Source: Planctomycetales bacterium (GTDB taxonomy: Bacteria; Planctomycetota; Planctomycetia; Isosphaerales; Isosphaeraceae). Taken from it: DNA of 32,554 bases. The stretch is from the NCBI GenBank assembly GCA_027452145.1, contig DAIDHB010000061.1, forward strand, positions 1 to 32,554, in the 5' to 3' direction. A program made the translations under genes and the position numbers. This document shows positions 24,283 through 32,528 of the stretch, piece after piece. Numbering within the stretch: position 1 is the stretch's first letter; every line of letters starts with the position of its first letter. The notes below the pieces were generated by a model. The model did not search any database, was not told the origin of the DNA, and worked only from the letters and a program-made list of their open reading frames with translations.

Positions 24283-26094
24283 TCAATCCACTGACCAGGC
24301 AGCCCCCTCGAGCGTGTAACCGCGCGAGGTGAAGAACTGCACGTCGACATCCGCCGCGGAGTAGGCATAGGCGCCGGTCTGCGAGTTGAAGAACTCGCGG
24401 AAGTTGGTGGACCCGACGCCCGGAGGAAGCGCCCGGAAGACCACCCCCTGGTTTGTGTACTGGGGATTCGCCGCGGCGGCCGCGGCCGCGTGGGGATCCA
24501 TCGTATAAAACTCCGTGCCGGTCGCTGTGTTCAGGAAGCCGTACACGGGCGTGCTGCCCGTTTGGGCCGACTGCTGGAAGCTCGCGCCGAGGAACACATA
24601 GGCCGTCGGATCGTTGGCGAGGACGATCGCCTGCGTCAGGTTGGTGGTGTAGAGCGTGCTCAGCGTGTTCAGGCTGTCCAGCCGATAAACGACTCCCTGG
24701 CTGGATCGCGGTTTCGCGATCGCCGACGATGAGACGCCCCGCGAGGTGCCGATGTGCCTGTCCGCCCTCGCGTTGGGCAGGTAGCCGAACCTCGCCCCGC
24801 CCTGGGTATCCGTCTGGCCCAGGTTCTGCCCGTAGGGACTCGAGGTGCCGGTCGCCGTGAGCCAGAGCTGGTAGGTCGCGGCATTGGCGATGCCGCCATG
24901 GACCTTCACGTAGACCGGCAGGTCGCGCGGATTGGCCGTACCCGGCGGCGGCGCGGCGGTGGTGTCGGTGTACTCCACGACGTTGCCGCCCTGGTCGTAC
25001 GTCAGCCAGGGTGAGGGCGTGTGATCCTCTCCCACGCTGACGACGTTCGCGCCGTTGCTGGCTGGCAGCGGATCATAGGGCGGTTGCCAGCTCACCGACT
25101 TGCTGAAGTTGGAGTAAGCGACCCCGGGCTTCAGGTTCGACTGGATCACATCGCCCAGCCGATTCACCGTCGGCTTCGGGCCCTCGGTCGTCAGTGCCGT
25201 CGGCGGCTTGTTGGCCACCGTCGGGTAATAGTAATAGTGCGTCCCGTTCCCGGCGGGGCGCGGCGAGTAGTACGCGGCCTTCACCCACTCGTTCTCGCTG
25301 GGGATCACATAGCCGGAGGTGCCCTGCCGATCGAAATTGGAGTAGCTGGAATCCTGGAGGTTGTACATCCCGGTCGAGATCGTCGTGGAAAGATTGACGT
25401 ACCGGGTTTGCTGATGAACCCGGTATCCGAGCGGACTCTTCCCCGGGCTGTTGTCGATCGCGACAGTCTCGCCGTTGTACAGGCTGTTGTCGAAGTACGC
25501 GAAGTCGAGCATGTTGCCGTTGACGAGCGGCTTGCTGGCCCAGTAAGGGGCGGCCAACTGGTAATGGGTGCCCGGCGCGGCGTTCTGCACCAGGTTGATC
25601 TGCCCCGAGAAGGGATTGGTCACCGGCGAGAAGGCGCTCGTCCAGAGCTGGACGCCGGTGACGGGCTGGACGGGGTCGCTACCGGTCGGGTCGACCTTGT
25701 TGAGGAACGTGACATACTGCCCGGCGGTGACCTCGGTCTGGCCGATGGCGTAGTCGTAGGAAACCCCGCCGATTTCCTGATAGGCCCCGCCGGGACCATT
25801 CGTCGACTGCGCCGGCACGGTGGCCCTCGTGGGCGGCACGAACCCGTTGACCCCGATCGACGCGTTTCCCGGCGCGCCGACATAAGAGAACCGGATGGCG
25901 ACGTCGTAGGCGGGCCGCCCGGGGTGCCGCGCGAGATCGCTTGCGGACCTCGCCTCGATCGTGGCGCTGCGCAGGGATTGGACCTCGGAATGGCGGAATC
26001 CCCCCGCCGGCAGCGCCGTCATGAGCTGGCGGGTTTCCAGGGCCTCGGTGGTGAATCGGGCCTTCCGACGTCGTGCTGATGACTCACTGCTCAT
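24283..26094 (-). CDS. Exported SUMF1-fold (formylglycine-enzyme-like) protein with DUF5648-like tail
   Basis: A protein of 603 residues. The N-terminus has the surface-protein motif T-T-E-A-L-E-T-R-Q-L-M-T-A (15-27). A SUMF1/FGE-sulfatase-modifying-factor fold spans about 100-460: Y-A-I-G-Q-T-E-V-T-A-G-Q-Y-V-T-F-L-N, P-S-E-N-E-W-V-K-A-A-Y-Y and Y-D-Q-G-G-N-V-V-E. No cysteine occurs anywhere, so it cannot be a copper-cysteine formylglycine-generating enzyme; a binding or structural role is likelier. The C-terminal ~130 residues (V-Y-R-L-D-S, F-L-N-T-A-T-G-T-E-F-Y-T) look like two DUF5648 repeats, a domain found on secreted bacterial proteins. The Shine-Dalgarno sequence is weak. It is convergent with the calpain-domain gene. 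Confidence 0.85.
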   Translation of the reverse strand: MSSESSARRRKARFTTEALETRQLMTALPAGGFRHSEVQSLRSATIEARSASDLARHPGRPAYDVAIRFSYVGAPGNASIGVNGFVPPTRATVPAQSTNGPGGAYQEIGGVSYDYAIGQTEVTAGQYVTFLNKVDPTGSDPVQPVTGVQLWTSAFSPVTNPFSGQINLVQNAAPGTHYQLAAPYWASKPLVNGNMLDFAYFDNSLYNGETVAIDNSPGKSPLGYRVHQQTRYVNLSTTISTGMYNLQDSSYSNFDRQGTSGYVIPSENEWVKAAYYSPRPAGNGTHYYYYPTVANKPPTALTTEGPKPTVNRLGDVIQSNLKPGVAYSNFSKSVSWQPPYDPLPASNGANVVSVGEDHTPSPWLTYDQGGNVVEYTDTTAAPPPGTANPRDLPVYVKVHGGIANAATYQLWLTATGTSSPYGQNLGQTDTQGGARFGYLPNARADRHIGTSRGVSSSAIAKPRSSQGVVYRLDSLNTLSTLYTTNLTQAIVLANDPTAYVFLGASFQQSAQTGSTPVYGFLNTATGTEFYTMDPHAAAAAAANPQYTNQGVVFRALPPGVGSTNFREFFNSQTGAYAYSAADVDVQFFTSRGYTLEGAAWSVD

Positions 26095-27007
26095 GGTCGG
26101 CGGTTGCTCTCTGGAGGGTTCTCAATCCCGTGGCACGGCACCGATGGCCCCAGCCCCTGGGGCCCTGATCTGCCGAGCAAATGGAATTTAGAACGTCCTG
26201 GACGGATTGAGACCTCGCAGCGAGGGGAACAACCCGATCAAGACCGCATCATGGGCCTTGGTGATCAACAGCCAGGACGCCCCTCAGGGATTCCTCGTCA
26301 GGCTGAACCGACCGGGTTAGCTCGTCCTCGCTCGCAGTCCTCGTCGAAGGCCGCCGCCTTCGTCCGGGTCGCCCCCGCGATCGGCCCGAGCACTCGCCGG
26401 GCCATCCAGCCGCCGGATGATCCTCGGCCGAGAACCGGCATCCCGCCCCATCCGCACCGGAGAAAGCGGTCCCGCTCCTCGATCCCCGCCCGAACCACGG
26501 CCAATCGTTCTCCACGCCATGCGCGGCGATCGTCGAGGGGTGGGCGAAGAAGGCGGCGCCAGGGATCGCCCGAAATCTTTTTGGAAGTGCGTTCGGAACG
26601 AAGATCTCGGGGTCCATATAAGATGGATCACGATTCGGCGGTGGGATCGCTTTCCGCCGAGTCGGGTCCTCGTCTGCGGACCTGACGACAGTTGCTGGCC
26701 GAGGTCCGTTCCCGTCGACGCCGGGTCCACCCGGATCGTTGCGTACTGTCCCGGTATTCGCCGCGACGAGCGTATGACGTCCCTTTCTGCGGCGTGGCTG
26801 AGTCAACTTCCGTCGCTCGGTGCGACAGCCTTGCTCGACTTGCGGGCGATCGGCTTCAACAGATCCATTCGCGGATAAACCCGACTGCGATCGCGGGAAG
26901 CGTTCGTTCTGCGCGCCTGACCGAGCGCGATCGGTCGTGGCGCTCCGTTGTTGTTCGGTCTCAACCGAGTTCCGCTCACTCCCAGCACTCCACAAGGCGA
27001 GGCATCC
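26095..27007. other. Gene-free region between divergent exported-protein genes
   Basis: About 913 bases between two divergently transcribed genes. Several open frames cross it on both strands, but none has family-like sequence, a good ribosome site or consistent codon usage, so I call no gene. A TATAAG/TAAGAT-like sequence lies at 26617-26624 without a matching -35 box. Promoters of both flanking genes must lie here, but I could not fix them. Confidence 0.55.
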
Positions 27008-27838
27008 ATGAGCATTCGATCCCGATTCCGGCGCTTCCACTCGACGTTCGACGCCCTGGACCACCGCGACGCCCCCTCTGCGATCGGCGCCGCCGCCACC
27101 ATGTTCAACCTCATCCCCATGCTGACCACTGGCGCCGTCGACGCCCAGGCGGAACGGTCGGCCGCCCAGTCGGCGGGCGCCTCGAACGAGGCGAAGGGCA
27201 AGTCGCATCGGCATCATCACCACGGCCACCACGCCGGCCAGTCGGTCGAGGCCGCGAAGAAGTCAGCGAAGGGCCCGCAGGGCCCCGCCGGCCCGCAGGG
27301 TCCCGCGGGTCCTGCCGGGCCGCAAGGACCGGCCGGGTTGACGGGTCCCGCCGGCCCGCAGGGTCCCGCCGGCCCGGCGGGCCCGCAGGGTCTGCAAGGC
27401 CCGGCGGGGCAGGGCGGGACGGGCGGAGGTAGTGGCTCGACGGGGACCGCCTATTCCTTCGACGTTTCGGCCGGGGGTCAGTCGAGCCCGATCACGTTGC
27501 CGACGAATACGCCGGTCCTGGTGATCGCTGATGCCCTGAATTCGAACGGCGACGACGGCACGGGCCAGCTCACGATTCAGCACATCGGATTGACCGCCCT
27601 GTACTGGTCGGGAGTGAACGCCGCAAGCTTTGGCTCCGCACCGACGACGACCGGAGGCTTCGGCCCCGGGAACTTCGGATCGCCGGCCGGCACGACGATG
27701 CTCTCCTTCGACAGCGATGGAAGCCTGACGCTGCAACTGAAGGACGCCGACCACTTCGTCGTCGCCAGCACGAGCCCCACGCCCGAGCCCGGCGTGGTCT
27801 GGGTCCTGCCCGCGCCGGCCCCCAGCCAGACGATCTGA
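27008..27838 (+). CDS. Exported collagen-like protein with His-rich patch
   Basis: A 276-residue protein. The N-terminus has a variant of the surface motif, [12 protein letters not shown] (about 13-24). A His-rich stretch [11 protein letters not shown] lies near residues 66-76 and may bind metal. Seventeen uninterrupted G-x-y triplets follow from residue 89 (mostly G-P-Q and G-P-A), enough for a short collagen triple helix. A Gly/Ser linker and a beta-rich C-terminal domain of about 130 residues ([12 protein letters not shown] onward) follow; the latter could be a trimerising head. AGGCGAGG five bases upstream supports the ATG. It is probably a surface or matrix fibre. No proline hydroxylase is nearby. 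Confidence 0.87.
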   Translation: MSIRSRFRRFHSTFDALDHRDAPSAIGAAATMFNLIPMLTTGAVDAQAERSAAQSAGASNEAKGKSHRHHHHGHHAGQSVEAAKKSAKGPQGPAGPQGPAGPAGPQGPAGLTGPAGPQGPAGPAGPQGLQGPAGQGGTGGGSGSTGTAYSFDVSAGGQSSPITLPTNTPVLVIADALNSNGDDGTGQLTIQHIGLTALYWSGVNAASFGSAPTTTGGFGPGNFGSPAGTTMLSFDSDGSLTLQLKDADHFVVASTSPTPEPGVVWVLPAPAPSQTI

Positions 27839-28208
27839 TCAGCACCGCCAGGAATCCAATCGGCCCGTCGATTGGGCATGCCTCGTGACCGCCGGCGCCG
27901 GATGGGATGGGCCATCCGACGTGGGATGCCCGGTGGCGCCGGCGGCCGTGGCGCATGCGGAATGTCGACCGTGGATCTCGAGCCGACTGGCGTGCTCCGG
28001 CGACCGTCGGCGTTCGTGGCGGGCCGGTCGGTCCATGCGCCCAGGTCCTTCGCCCGGGTCCAGAGTGCTTGACCTTTGCCTCGGGTACAGCGGACGGAAA
28101 AGGGGACTGGATTCCGGCCCGCCCGGACCACGAAAAACACGGATCGTTCCTGAAGAACAGGGACGAGCACCTCGGAGAGTCGGTGCCAGCCCGGTCCTTC
28201 GAGGAGAT
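27839..28208. other. Gene-free region between convergent genes
   Basis: 370 bases between the converging collagen-like and propeller genes. Apart from the hairpin at 27856-27875 and a GGATGG-GATGGG-CCATCC hairpin near 27899-27916, I see nothing functional. Open frames here are short and lack support. Confidence 0.55.
27856..27875. terminator. Hairpin after the collagen-like gene
   Basis: CCAATCG, loop GCCCGT, CGATTGG form a perfect 7-bp stem 17 bases after the stop codon. It lacks a T-tract, so it is a candidate terminator or mRNA end stabiliser only. Confidence 0.4.
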
Positions 28209-29642
28209 CTACCCGCCCACCGGCCTCGGCACCAGCGTCACCTTCAGCACCGCGCCGGTGGCCGTCGTGTTGCCGAAGTTCGCCTGCTGCGCCAGGATCC
28301 CGCCGTACATGTAGCCGATCGTCGTCGGCCGGCGGATCCCCTTCAGCTTGATCACCCCGCTGGCGAACTGCGGCACCCGCGCGGCCGGCATGTACTGGGC
28401 CTCGGCGCCCATCAGGCCGGGGAGCTGCACCGGCATCACGTATTCCTGATTGGTGCCGCTCGGACTCTGCATCAGGTCGGTGATCGTGTTGATGAACGGG
28501 ATCTGCGGGTCTTCCACGATCTTCCCGATCGCCGGGAAGTAGTTATACAGGCTGATCCCTCCCAGGAAGATCGTGTGCATCGACCGGGTGCGCGCGTCGT
28601 AAATCGGGATCTGCGGGCTGGTGTACTGGCTGAAGTACTGCTGGTATGACGACACGGCGATGCTGCCGTTCCGCCGGATCGTGATCGGCTGGCGATAGAC
28701 CGAGTTGTTCGGCGTGAACACCCCGCCATACGCCTCGAGCGCCGCCTGGCCGTTCGGCAGGATCACCGGGCTCATCATGAAGTCGCGTCGGTGGAAATTC
28801 GTCGCGTCGGTGGCCGCCCGGTAGTTGGCGATTCCCAGGGTCCGGCGGTTGTCGACGATCCGGAAGCTCGCGATCGTGTCAGTGTAGTTCTGAATGTACG
28901 GGGGCGGAGTCGCCGTCGAATAATCGCCGAGGAAGCTCTGGCCCATGACCAGGTAGTCGCGCCCCCCGAGCGCCGCCATCTGGCCGCCGGTCACCTGGAG
29001 CCGCGGGTCCTGCGTCTGCCGCACCTGCGCGGCGATGTTGCCGCCGTGGATGACCGTGCGCATCAGTCCGGGCAGGTTGATCGCGGTGAGCGTGTCAAAG
29101 GTCGTGGAGACCCCGGTCGCCGAGTTGACCCCGTAGCCGCCGACCACGTAGAGCTTCTTCCCTTGCTGGAGCGACTCCTGATTGGTCGAGGTGAGCGCGT
29201 CGATCGCCGCCTGTGACAGCCGGCTGTCGCTCCACGGCCGGCTCCAGACCCGCCCGTTGCGGGGGTCGATCACGACGATCGCCGTGTTCTGGTACTCCGG
29301 CGGGAAGTCCTGGCCGGGGCCGAACCCGTGCAGGCCGTTCGTCCGCCCGCCCAGGAACAGCCACTTGCCGTTCCACTGCGCCTCCACCGCCGACTGGAGC
29401 GCCGGAGCATTCGGGATGTTCGCCGCCGTGACCTGCACCTGGAACGGCACCTGCCCCGTGTCGACCACCGGCCCGCCCGTCGCGGCCAGCGGGACAGCCG
29501 CGCCGGCGTGCCCGCGGGCCGCCGGATCGACGGTCGTCGCCGACAGCAGCGTCCGCCCCTCCAGCCCCTCGAGCGCCGGGCGGACCCTCGACCTCAACCG
29601 GCGACTCGCCGTCGACTCCCTCACACGCAGCGGAAACCTCAT
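28209..29642 (-). CDS. Exported beta-propeller (Kelch-like) surface protein
   Basis: A protein of 477 residues. The N-terminus has R-P-A-L-E-G-L-E-G-R-T-L-L-S-A (about 21-35), nearly identical to that of the calpain-domain protein. The rest shows repeated blades with G-G-R or G-G-Y turns (W-L-F-L-G-G-R-T-N-G, L-Y-V-V-G-G-Y-G-V, M-A-A-L-G-G-R-D-Y-L-V), typical of Kelch-type propellers, and contains no cysteine. The ATG at 29642 was chosen because GAGAGG lies nine bases upstream and the motif then sits where it does in sister proteins. The ATG at 29666 is possible, and the frame stays open far upstream without support. Function is unknown; a binding or scaffold role is likely. Confidence 0.85.
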   Translation of the reverse strand: MRFPLRVRESTASRRLRSRVRPALEGLEGRTLLSATTVDPAARGHAGAAVPLAATGGPVVDTGQVPFQVQVTAANIPNAPALQSAVEAQWNGKWLFLGGRTNGLHGFGPGQDFPPEYQNTAIVVIDPRNGRVWSRPWSDSRLSQAAIDALTSTNQESLQQGKKLYVVGGYGVNSATGVSTTFDTLTAINLPGLMRTVIHGGNIAAQVRQTQDPRLQVTGGQMAALGGRDYLVMGQSFLGDYSTATPPPYIQNYTDTIASFRIVDNRRTLGIANYRAATDATNFHRRDFMMSPVILPNGQAALEAYGGVFTPNNSVYRQPITIRRNGSIAVSSYQQYFSQYTSPQIPIYDARTRSMHTIFLGGISLYNYFPAIGKIVEDPQIPFINTITDLMQSPSGTNQEYVMPVQLPGLMGAEAQYMPAARVPQFASGVIKLKGIRRPTTIGYMYGGILAQQANFGNTTATGAVLKVTLVPRPVGG

Positions 29643-30106
29643 CGCGATGAACCTCTCGATTGCCATCCTTCGTCGTTCAATCGCCCGGCATCCGAACGCC
29701 CGGCGTTTTGCCACATCAAGAGAGAATACGACTTTGAATGGCCACGACAAGAGACAAGGTGGGTAATCCGGTGAATCTGGCCGGACCTCGGTGAGGGCCT
29801 CCGATCGCGACGATCGGGCCGCCCGAGTGCACCACGCGGCCCGGGCTTGGGATGATCCACGCCAGCTTCCTGGCCTCCCTGGCCCTGTGGTTGCGGAATG
29901 GGCTGCTGGGCCGCGGCTTCGGTGGCGGTCCCGCCGGCCATCCTCGGACAGGAAGGCCGCTCGCAGTTGGCGGATCGCTTCGGCCCGGGCCGACGACGAT
30001 CCGGGCGCAGTTCCGCCCGGGCCCGGGGATGATCCCCAGCGCGACGGCTCTGGCCGAATCCGTCTCGCGCGCGGCCTCGGCGGGTCGGTCCGGTGCGGAC
30101 GCGGCA
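29643..30106. other. Gene-free leader region of the propeller gene
   Basis: About 464 bases between two minus-strand genes. It contains a candidate promoter (29723-29750). It also has three related GC-rich blocks in which CCCGGGCY is followed by GATGATCC or ACGATCC (near 29841, 29980 and 30017), so it has some internal repetition. No gene is supported. Confidence 0.55.
29723..29750 (-). promoter_or_regulatory. Candidate sigma-70-type promoter of the propeller gene
   Basis: On the minus strand TTGTCG (29750-29745), a 16-base spacer and TATTCT (29728-29723). Transcription would begin near 29716 and leave a leader of about 75 bases before the ATG at 29642. The local sequence is unusually AT-rich for this region. 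Confidence 0.45.
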
Positions 30107-31678
30107 TCAGCTCGTCTTTCCGGGCGCGGAGCCGCCCGACGGCGGGGACGGCGGGCGACGCCGCAGGAAGACCTTGAATCGGGCGCCGGCGAATTCCAGC
30201 TCGCAGCCGTCCATCGCCTCGCGAAAAGGAGCGGGGCGCCCGTCGCCGGTCGTCGCGCCGGCGGTCGGGGCGACCACCACGAACTCGGCCTCGGCGACGT
30301 CGCGGCGCTTGAGCTCCAGCTCGTGCGGCAGCGGCCAGCCCTCCGCCAGGCACGAGCCTCGCGCGTGGCCGAATGTCCGGGGCTCGAACAGCTCGAGGCA
30401 GCCGACATTGCCCGAGATGTACGTGCCGTGGCGGCCGTCGACGATCTCCTGGACTCGCCGCCACTCCTCGCGAGTGGCCGGGTCGGCCCAGAGTCCGAAG
30501 GTGTCCGCGCCGGGCCTCTTCTCACGCCAGCCCTGGATGGTCCAGTTGACGCCGTCCTTGTTGCCGACCAGCGCCGCGGCCGCGATCAGCGCCACCACCG
30601 CGGCCCAGGCGCGGCCGCGCGTCGAGATCGCGACCAGGCCAATCGCAAATATGTAGTAATAATACGTATATGACATGAAGTCGCCATAGAAGCTCGTGAG
30701 GAACAGCAGGTGCATGAGCCCGCAGCAGGCCAAGACCTCGGCTTTGAAGTCGTCATGGCCTCCCGGACGCCTGGCCGCCCGCAGCGCCGAGGCGATGCCG
30801 GAGGCGATCAGGATCAGCGAGGCGATCAGGTAGTGGCCCGCGGGGCTGAAGATGTAGTGGCGAGGCGTCACGCCCGGCGGGAGCCAGAACTTCCGCCCCG
30901 TCTCGCGGAAGAAGCCGTAGCCCCACAGCCGGTAGCACTGGGCCGCCCCCGACGGGTCGAGCGTGTTGACGACGGCGCGCGGGCCGAACCAGGCGGCGAG
31001 CGTCACTCCGATCACCAGGCCGACCGCCGCCGACGGCCAGGCCGCCCGGACCAGGCCGCGGAGGCCCCCGGCACGCAGGATCAGCAGGACGAGCAGGAAG
31101 CCGTAGACGTAGGCCATCGCGGGTTTCACGAACAGGCAGGCGGTCAACAGGGCCAGGGCCCGGGATCGTCGACCGACCGCATGGTCGGCCAGGGCGTGCG
31201 CGATGAGAACCGTCTCGATTCCGTGGGCCACGTGAATGTAGGAGGTCTGCACGCAGATGATCATCGTGCAGACGATCAGGGCGATCCCCGCCGCCCCGGC
31301 CCGCAGCGCGTGCACGCAACGGGCCAGCCCCCAGGCGACCAGCAGGTTGAGGACGACCATCGCGCCGACGTAGGCCCTCGGGGTGAGCCCCAGCAGGCCA
31401 AACCACCCCCGGCTGAGCACCAGCGGGACCAGGCCGTAGTGATAGGCGAAGTCGATTGTCGGGGTCATCCCCCGGCGGAGCAGGCCCACCACGCTGAGCT
31501 CGGAGCCCTCGTCCGCCGTCACGAAGGCACCGAAGTCCAGGCTGTGCGGCAGATGGAAAAGCGCCAGCACCAGGGCCTCGGCCATGAACAGGAGGGACAG
31601 CGTGCGAAGGCTCGGTGCCCCACCCGAAACCGTCGCGGTCGGGTCAGCGGACGTGAGGCCAGGTGTCGGGGATTCCAT
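30107..31678 (-). CDS. Polytopic membrane glycosyltransferase, GT-C-like
   Basis: A 523-residue integral membrane protein with about ten hydrophobic segments between residues 25 and 410 and a soluble C-terminal domain of about 110 residues. The first periplasmic loop has F-V-T-A-D-E-G-S-E-L and then T-I-D-F-A-Y-H-Y-G. This acidic D-E plus D-F-x-Y-x-Y-G arrangement is typical of GT-C transferases (PMT/ArnT-like), which use polyprenyl-phosphate sugars on the outer side of the membrane. The ATG at 31678 has GAGG nine bases upstream; an in-frame extension to 31789 is poorly supported. It may glycosylate lipids, polymers or proteins. The soluble tail is not recognised. Family placement is by pattern only. 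Confidence 0.65.
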   Translation of the reverse strand: MESPTPGLTSADPTATVSGGAPSLRTLSLLFMAEALVLALFHLPHSLDFGAFVTADEGSELSVVGLLRRGMTPTIDFAYHYGLVPLVLSRGWFGLLGLTPRAYVGAMVVLNLLVAWGLARCVHALRAGAAGIALIVCTMIICVQTSYIHVAHGIETVLIAHALADHAVGRRSRALALLTACLFVKPAMAYVYGFLLVLLILRAGGLRGLVRAAWPSAAVGLVIGVTLAAWFGPRAVVNTLDPSGAAQCYRLWGYGFFRETGRKFWLPPGVTPRHYIFSPAGHYLIASLILIASGIASALRAARRPGGHDDFKAEVLACCGLMHLLFLTSFYGDFMSYTYYYYIFAIGLVAISTRGRAWAAVVALIAAAALVGNKDGVNWTIQGWREKRPGADTFGLWADPATREEWRRVQEIVDGRHGTYISGNVGCLELFEPRTFGHARGSCLAEGWPLPHELELKRRDVAEAEFVVVAPTAGATTGDGRPAPFREAMDGCELEFAGARFKVFLRRRPPSPPSGGSAPGKTS

Positions 31679-31721
31679 GCGGGTGAACCTCGGAGCGAGG
31701 GGAAATCGGCAGGAATAGGAG

Positions 31722-31730
31722 ACTTTAGCA
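31722..31730 (-). promoter_or_regulatory. Candidate extended -10 promoter of the membrane glycosyltransferase
   Basis: On the minus strand TGC (31730-31728) followed by TAAAGT (31727-31722), inside AATGCTAAAGTCT. There is no good -35 box at 17 bases. The leader would be about 37 bases. Confidence 0.4.
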
Positions 31731-31890
31731 TTCTCGCCGGGAGCCTGCGGCTGCTGGACCTCGGCAGACCCTCCGGGACCGCCCGACATGCCGCCGCGCG
31801 ACGAGCGATACGCCAGGCTTCGGCGGGAAGCCCATCCGGGACAGGCCCCGGGGCTTGCAGAGCCGGCTCCGGAGCCCTGGCTATGGGGTT

Positions 31891-31919
31891 TTCAGCCATC
31901 CCGGTGACAATGCTAAAGT
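31891..31919 (+). promoter_or_regulatory. Candidate plus-strand promoter facing a gene-free region
   Basis: TTCAGC (31891-31896), 17-base spacer, TAAAGT (31914-31919) with extended TGC. The 13-base core AATGCTAAAGTCT (31909-31921) is an exact inverted copy of the element ahead of the glycosyltransferase gene. No protein gene follows on this strand inside the window. Confidence 0.35.
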
Positions 31920-32280
31920 CTAAAGAATCGTGGTAAAGAGCGCCAGCGTCAGTTCATCGGGAAGGGATGGAGCCAGCCTGCGGCTTCCGCGATGAATGGG
32001 ACGGGAAAAGGAATCGGGCCTGTCGGGGACCCGGTCGTCTCCTTGCTTCGGGGGATCTCGTGTCGTTCGTGGTTCGATTCCGCGGCGGACCGTCGGCGGC
32101 GAGGGCCGCGGGGTCCCCTGGATGACTCATCCCGAGAATCGCATATGGCGTGCAAGATTTCCTGAGGGCCTCAGGCGCAAGGCTTGGCCTCGTCAAAACG
32201 GCTGTCCGTCTTCCTCGCCCGGATTGCCTTCGGTCCATCCCGGCTCCGCCTCCTCCTGCTGGCCAGCCACCGGAGAAATG

Positions 32281-32306
32281 AACCACAGAGACACCGAGAC
32301 ACACAG
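32281..32306. repeat. Dispersed CACAGAGACAC-type intergenic repeat
   Basis: AACCACAGAGACACCGAG and following ACACACAG form a degenerate CAGAGACAC run of the kind seen repeatedly between genes in several bacterial phyla. The last eleven bases of the window (32544-32554, CTGTGTCTCTG) are its inverted counterpart. When translated it gives N-H-R-D-T-E-T-H, a common false protein annotation. Confidence 0.7.
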
Positions 32307-32503
32307 ATCGGACCGAGAAGAGAGGAGAGGAGAAGAGGACTCGAGACCGGCTCACCCTGGCCGATCTCCCATGCCCCGTCCCCCAACTGTCTTCTCTTCC
32401 GGTCTCTGTACTGCTCACTTCGAGAACTTTGTACGCCGTGCAAGATTGTCAAGCTGGGCCAGGGTCCCGATCAGCAAGCTGTCACCTAACGTCCCGATCT
32501 TCA

Positions 32504-32528
32504 ACTGACCACTGACCACTGACCACTG
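32504..32528. repeat. Heptamer tandem repeat (ACTGACC)n
   Basis: Three and a half copies of ACTGACC. Its reverse complement GGTCAGT differs by one base from the GGTCATT unit at 1-80 and 3297-3338, so it is one repeat family in opposite orientation. A GC hairpin with a GAA loop follows directly. Confidence 0.85.

Noticed and set aside
26249..27232. 327-codon minus-strand open frame in the gap before the collagen-like gene
   Set aside because: It overlaps the collagen-like gene start, shows no recognisable domain and has Arg/Pro-rich composition typical of noncoding GC-rich DNA.
29643..30464. In-frame upstream extension of the propeller protein
   Set aside because: It would overlap the end of the glycosyltransferase gene and has no family-like sequence. 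The sorting motif and GAGAGG site fit a start at 29642.
32069..32085. tRNA T-arm-like sequence with GGTTCGATTCC
   Set aside because: The 5-bp stem and 7-base loop pair well, but the following seven bases have no matching acceptor half upstream and no anticodon or D arm could be drawn, so it is chance or at most a remnant.
31996..32508. 170-codon plus-strand open frame near the window end
   Set aside because: Much of its translation comes from the CACAGAGACAC repeat (N-H-R-D-T-E-T-H) and other repeats. There is no ribosome site or family match.
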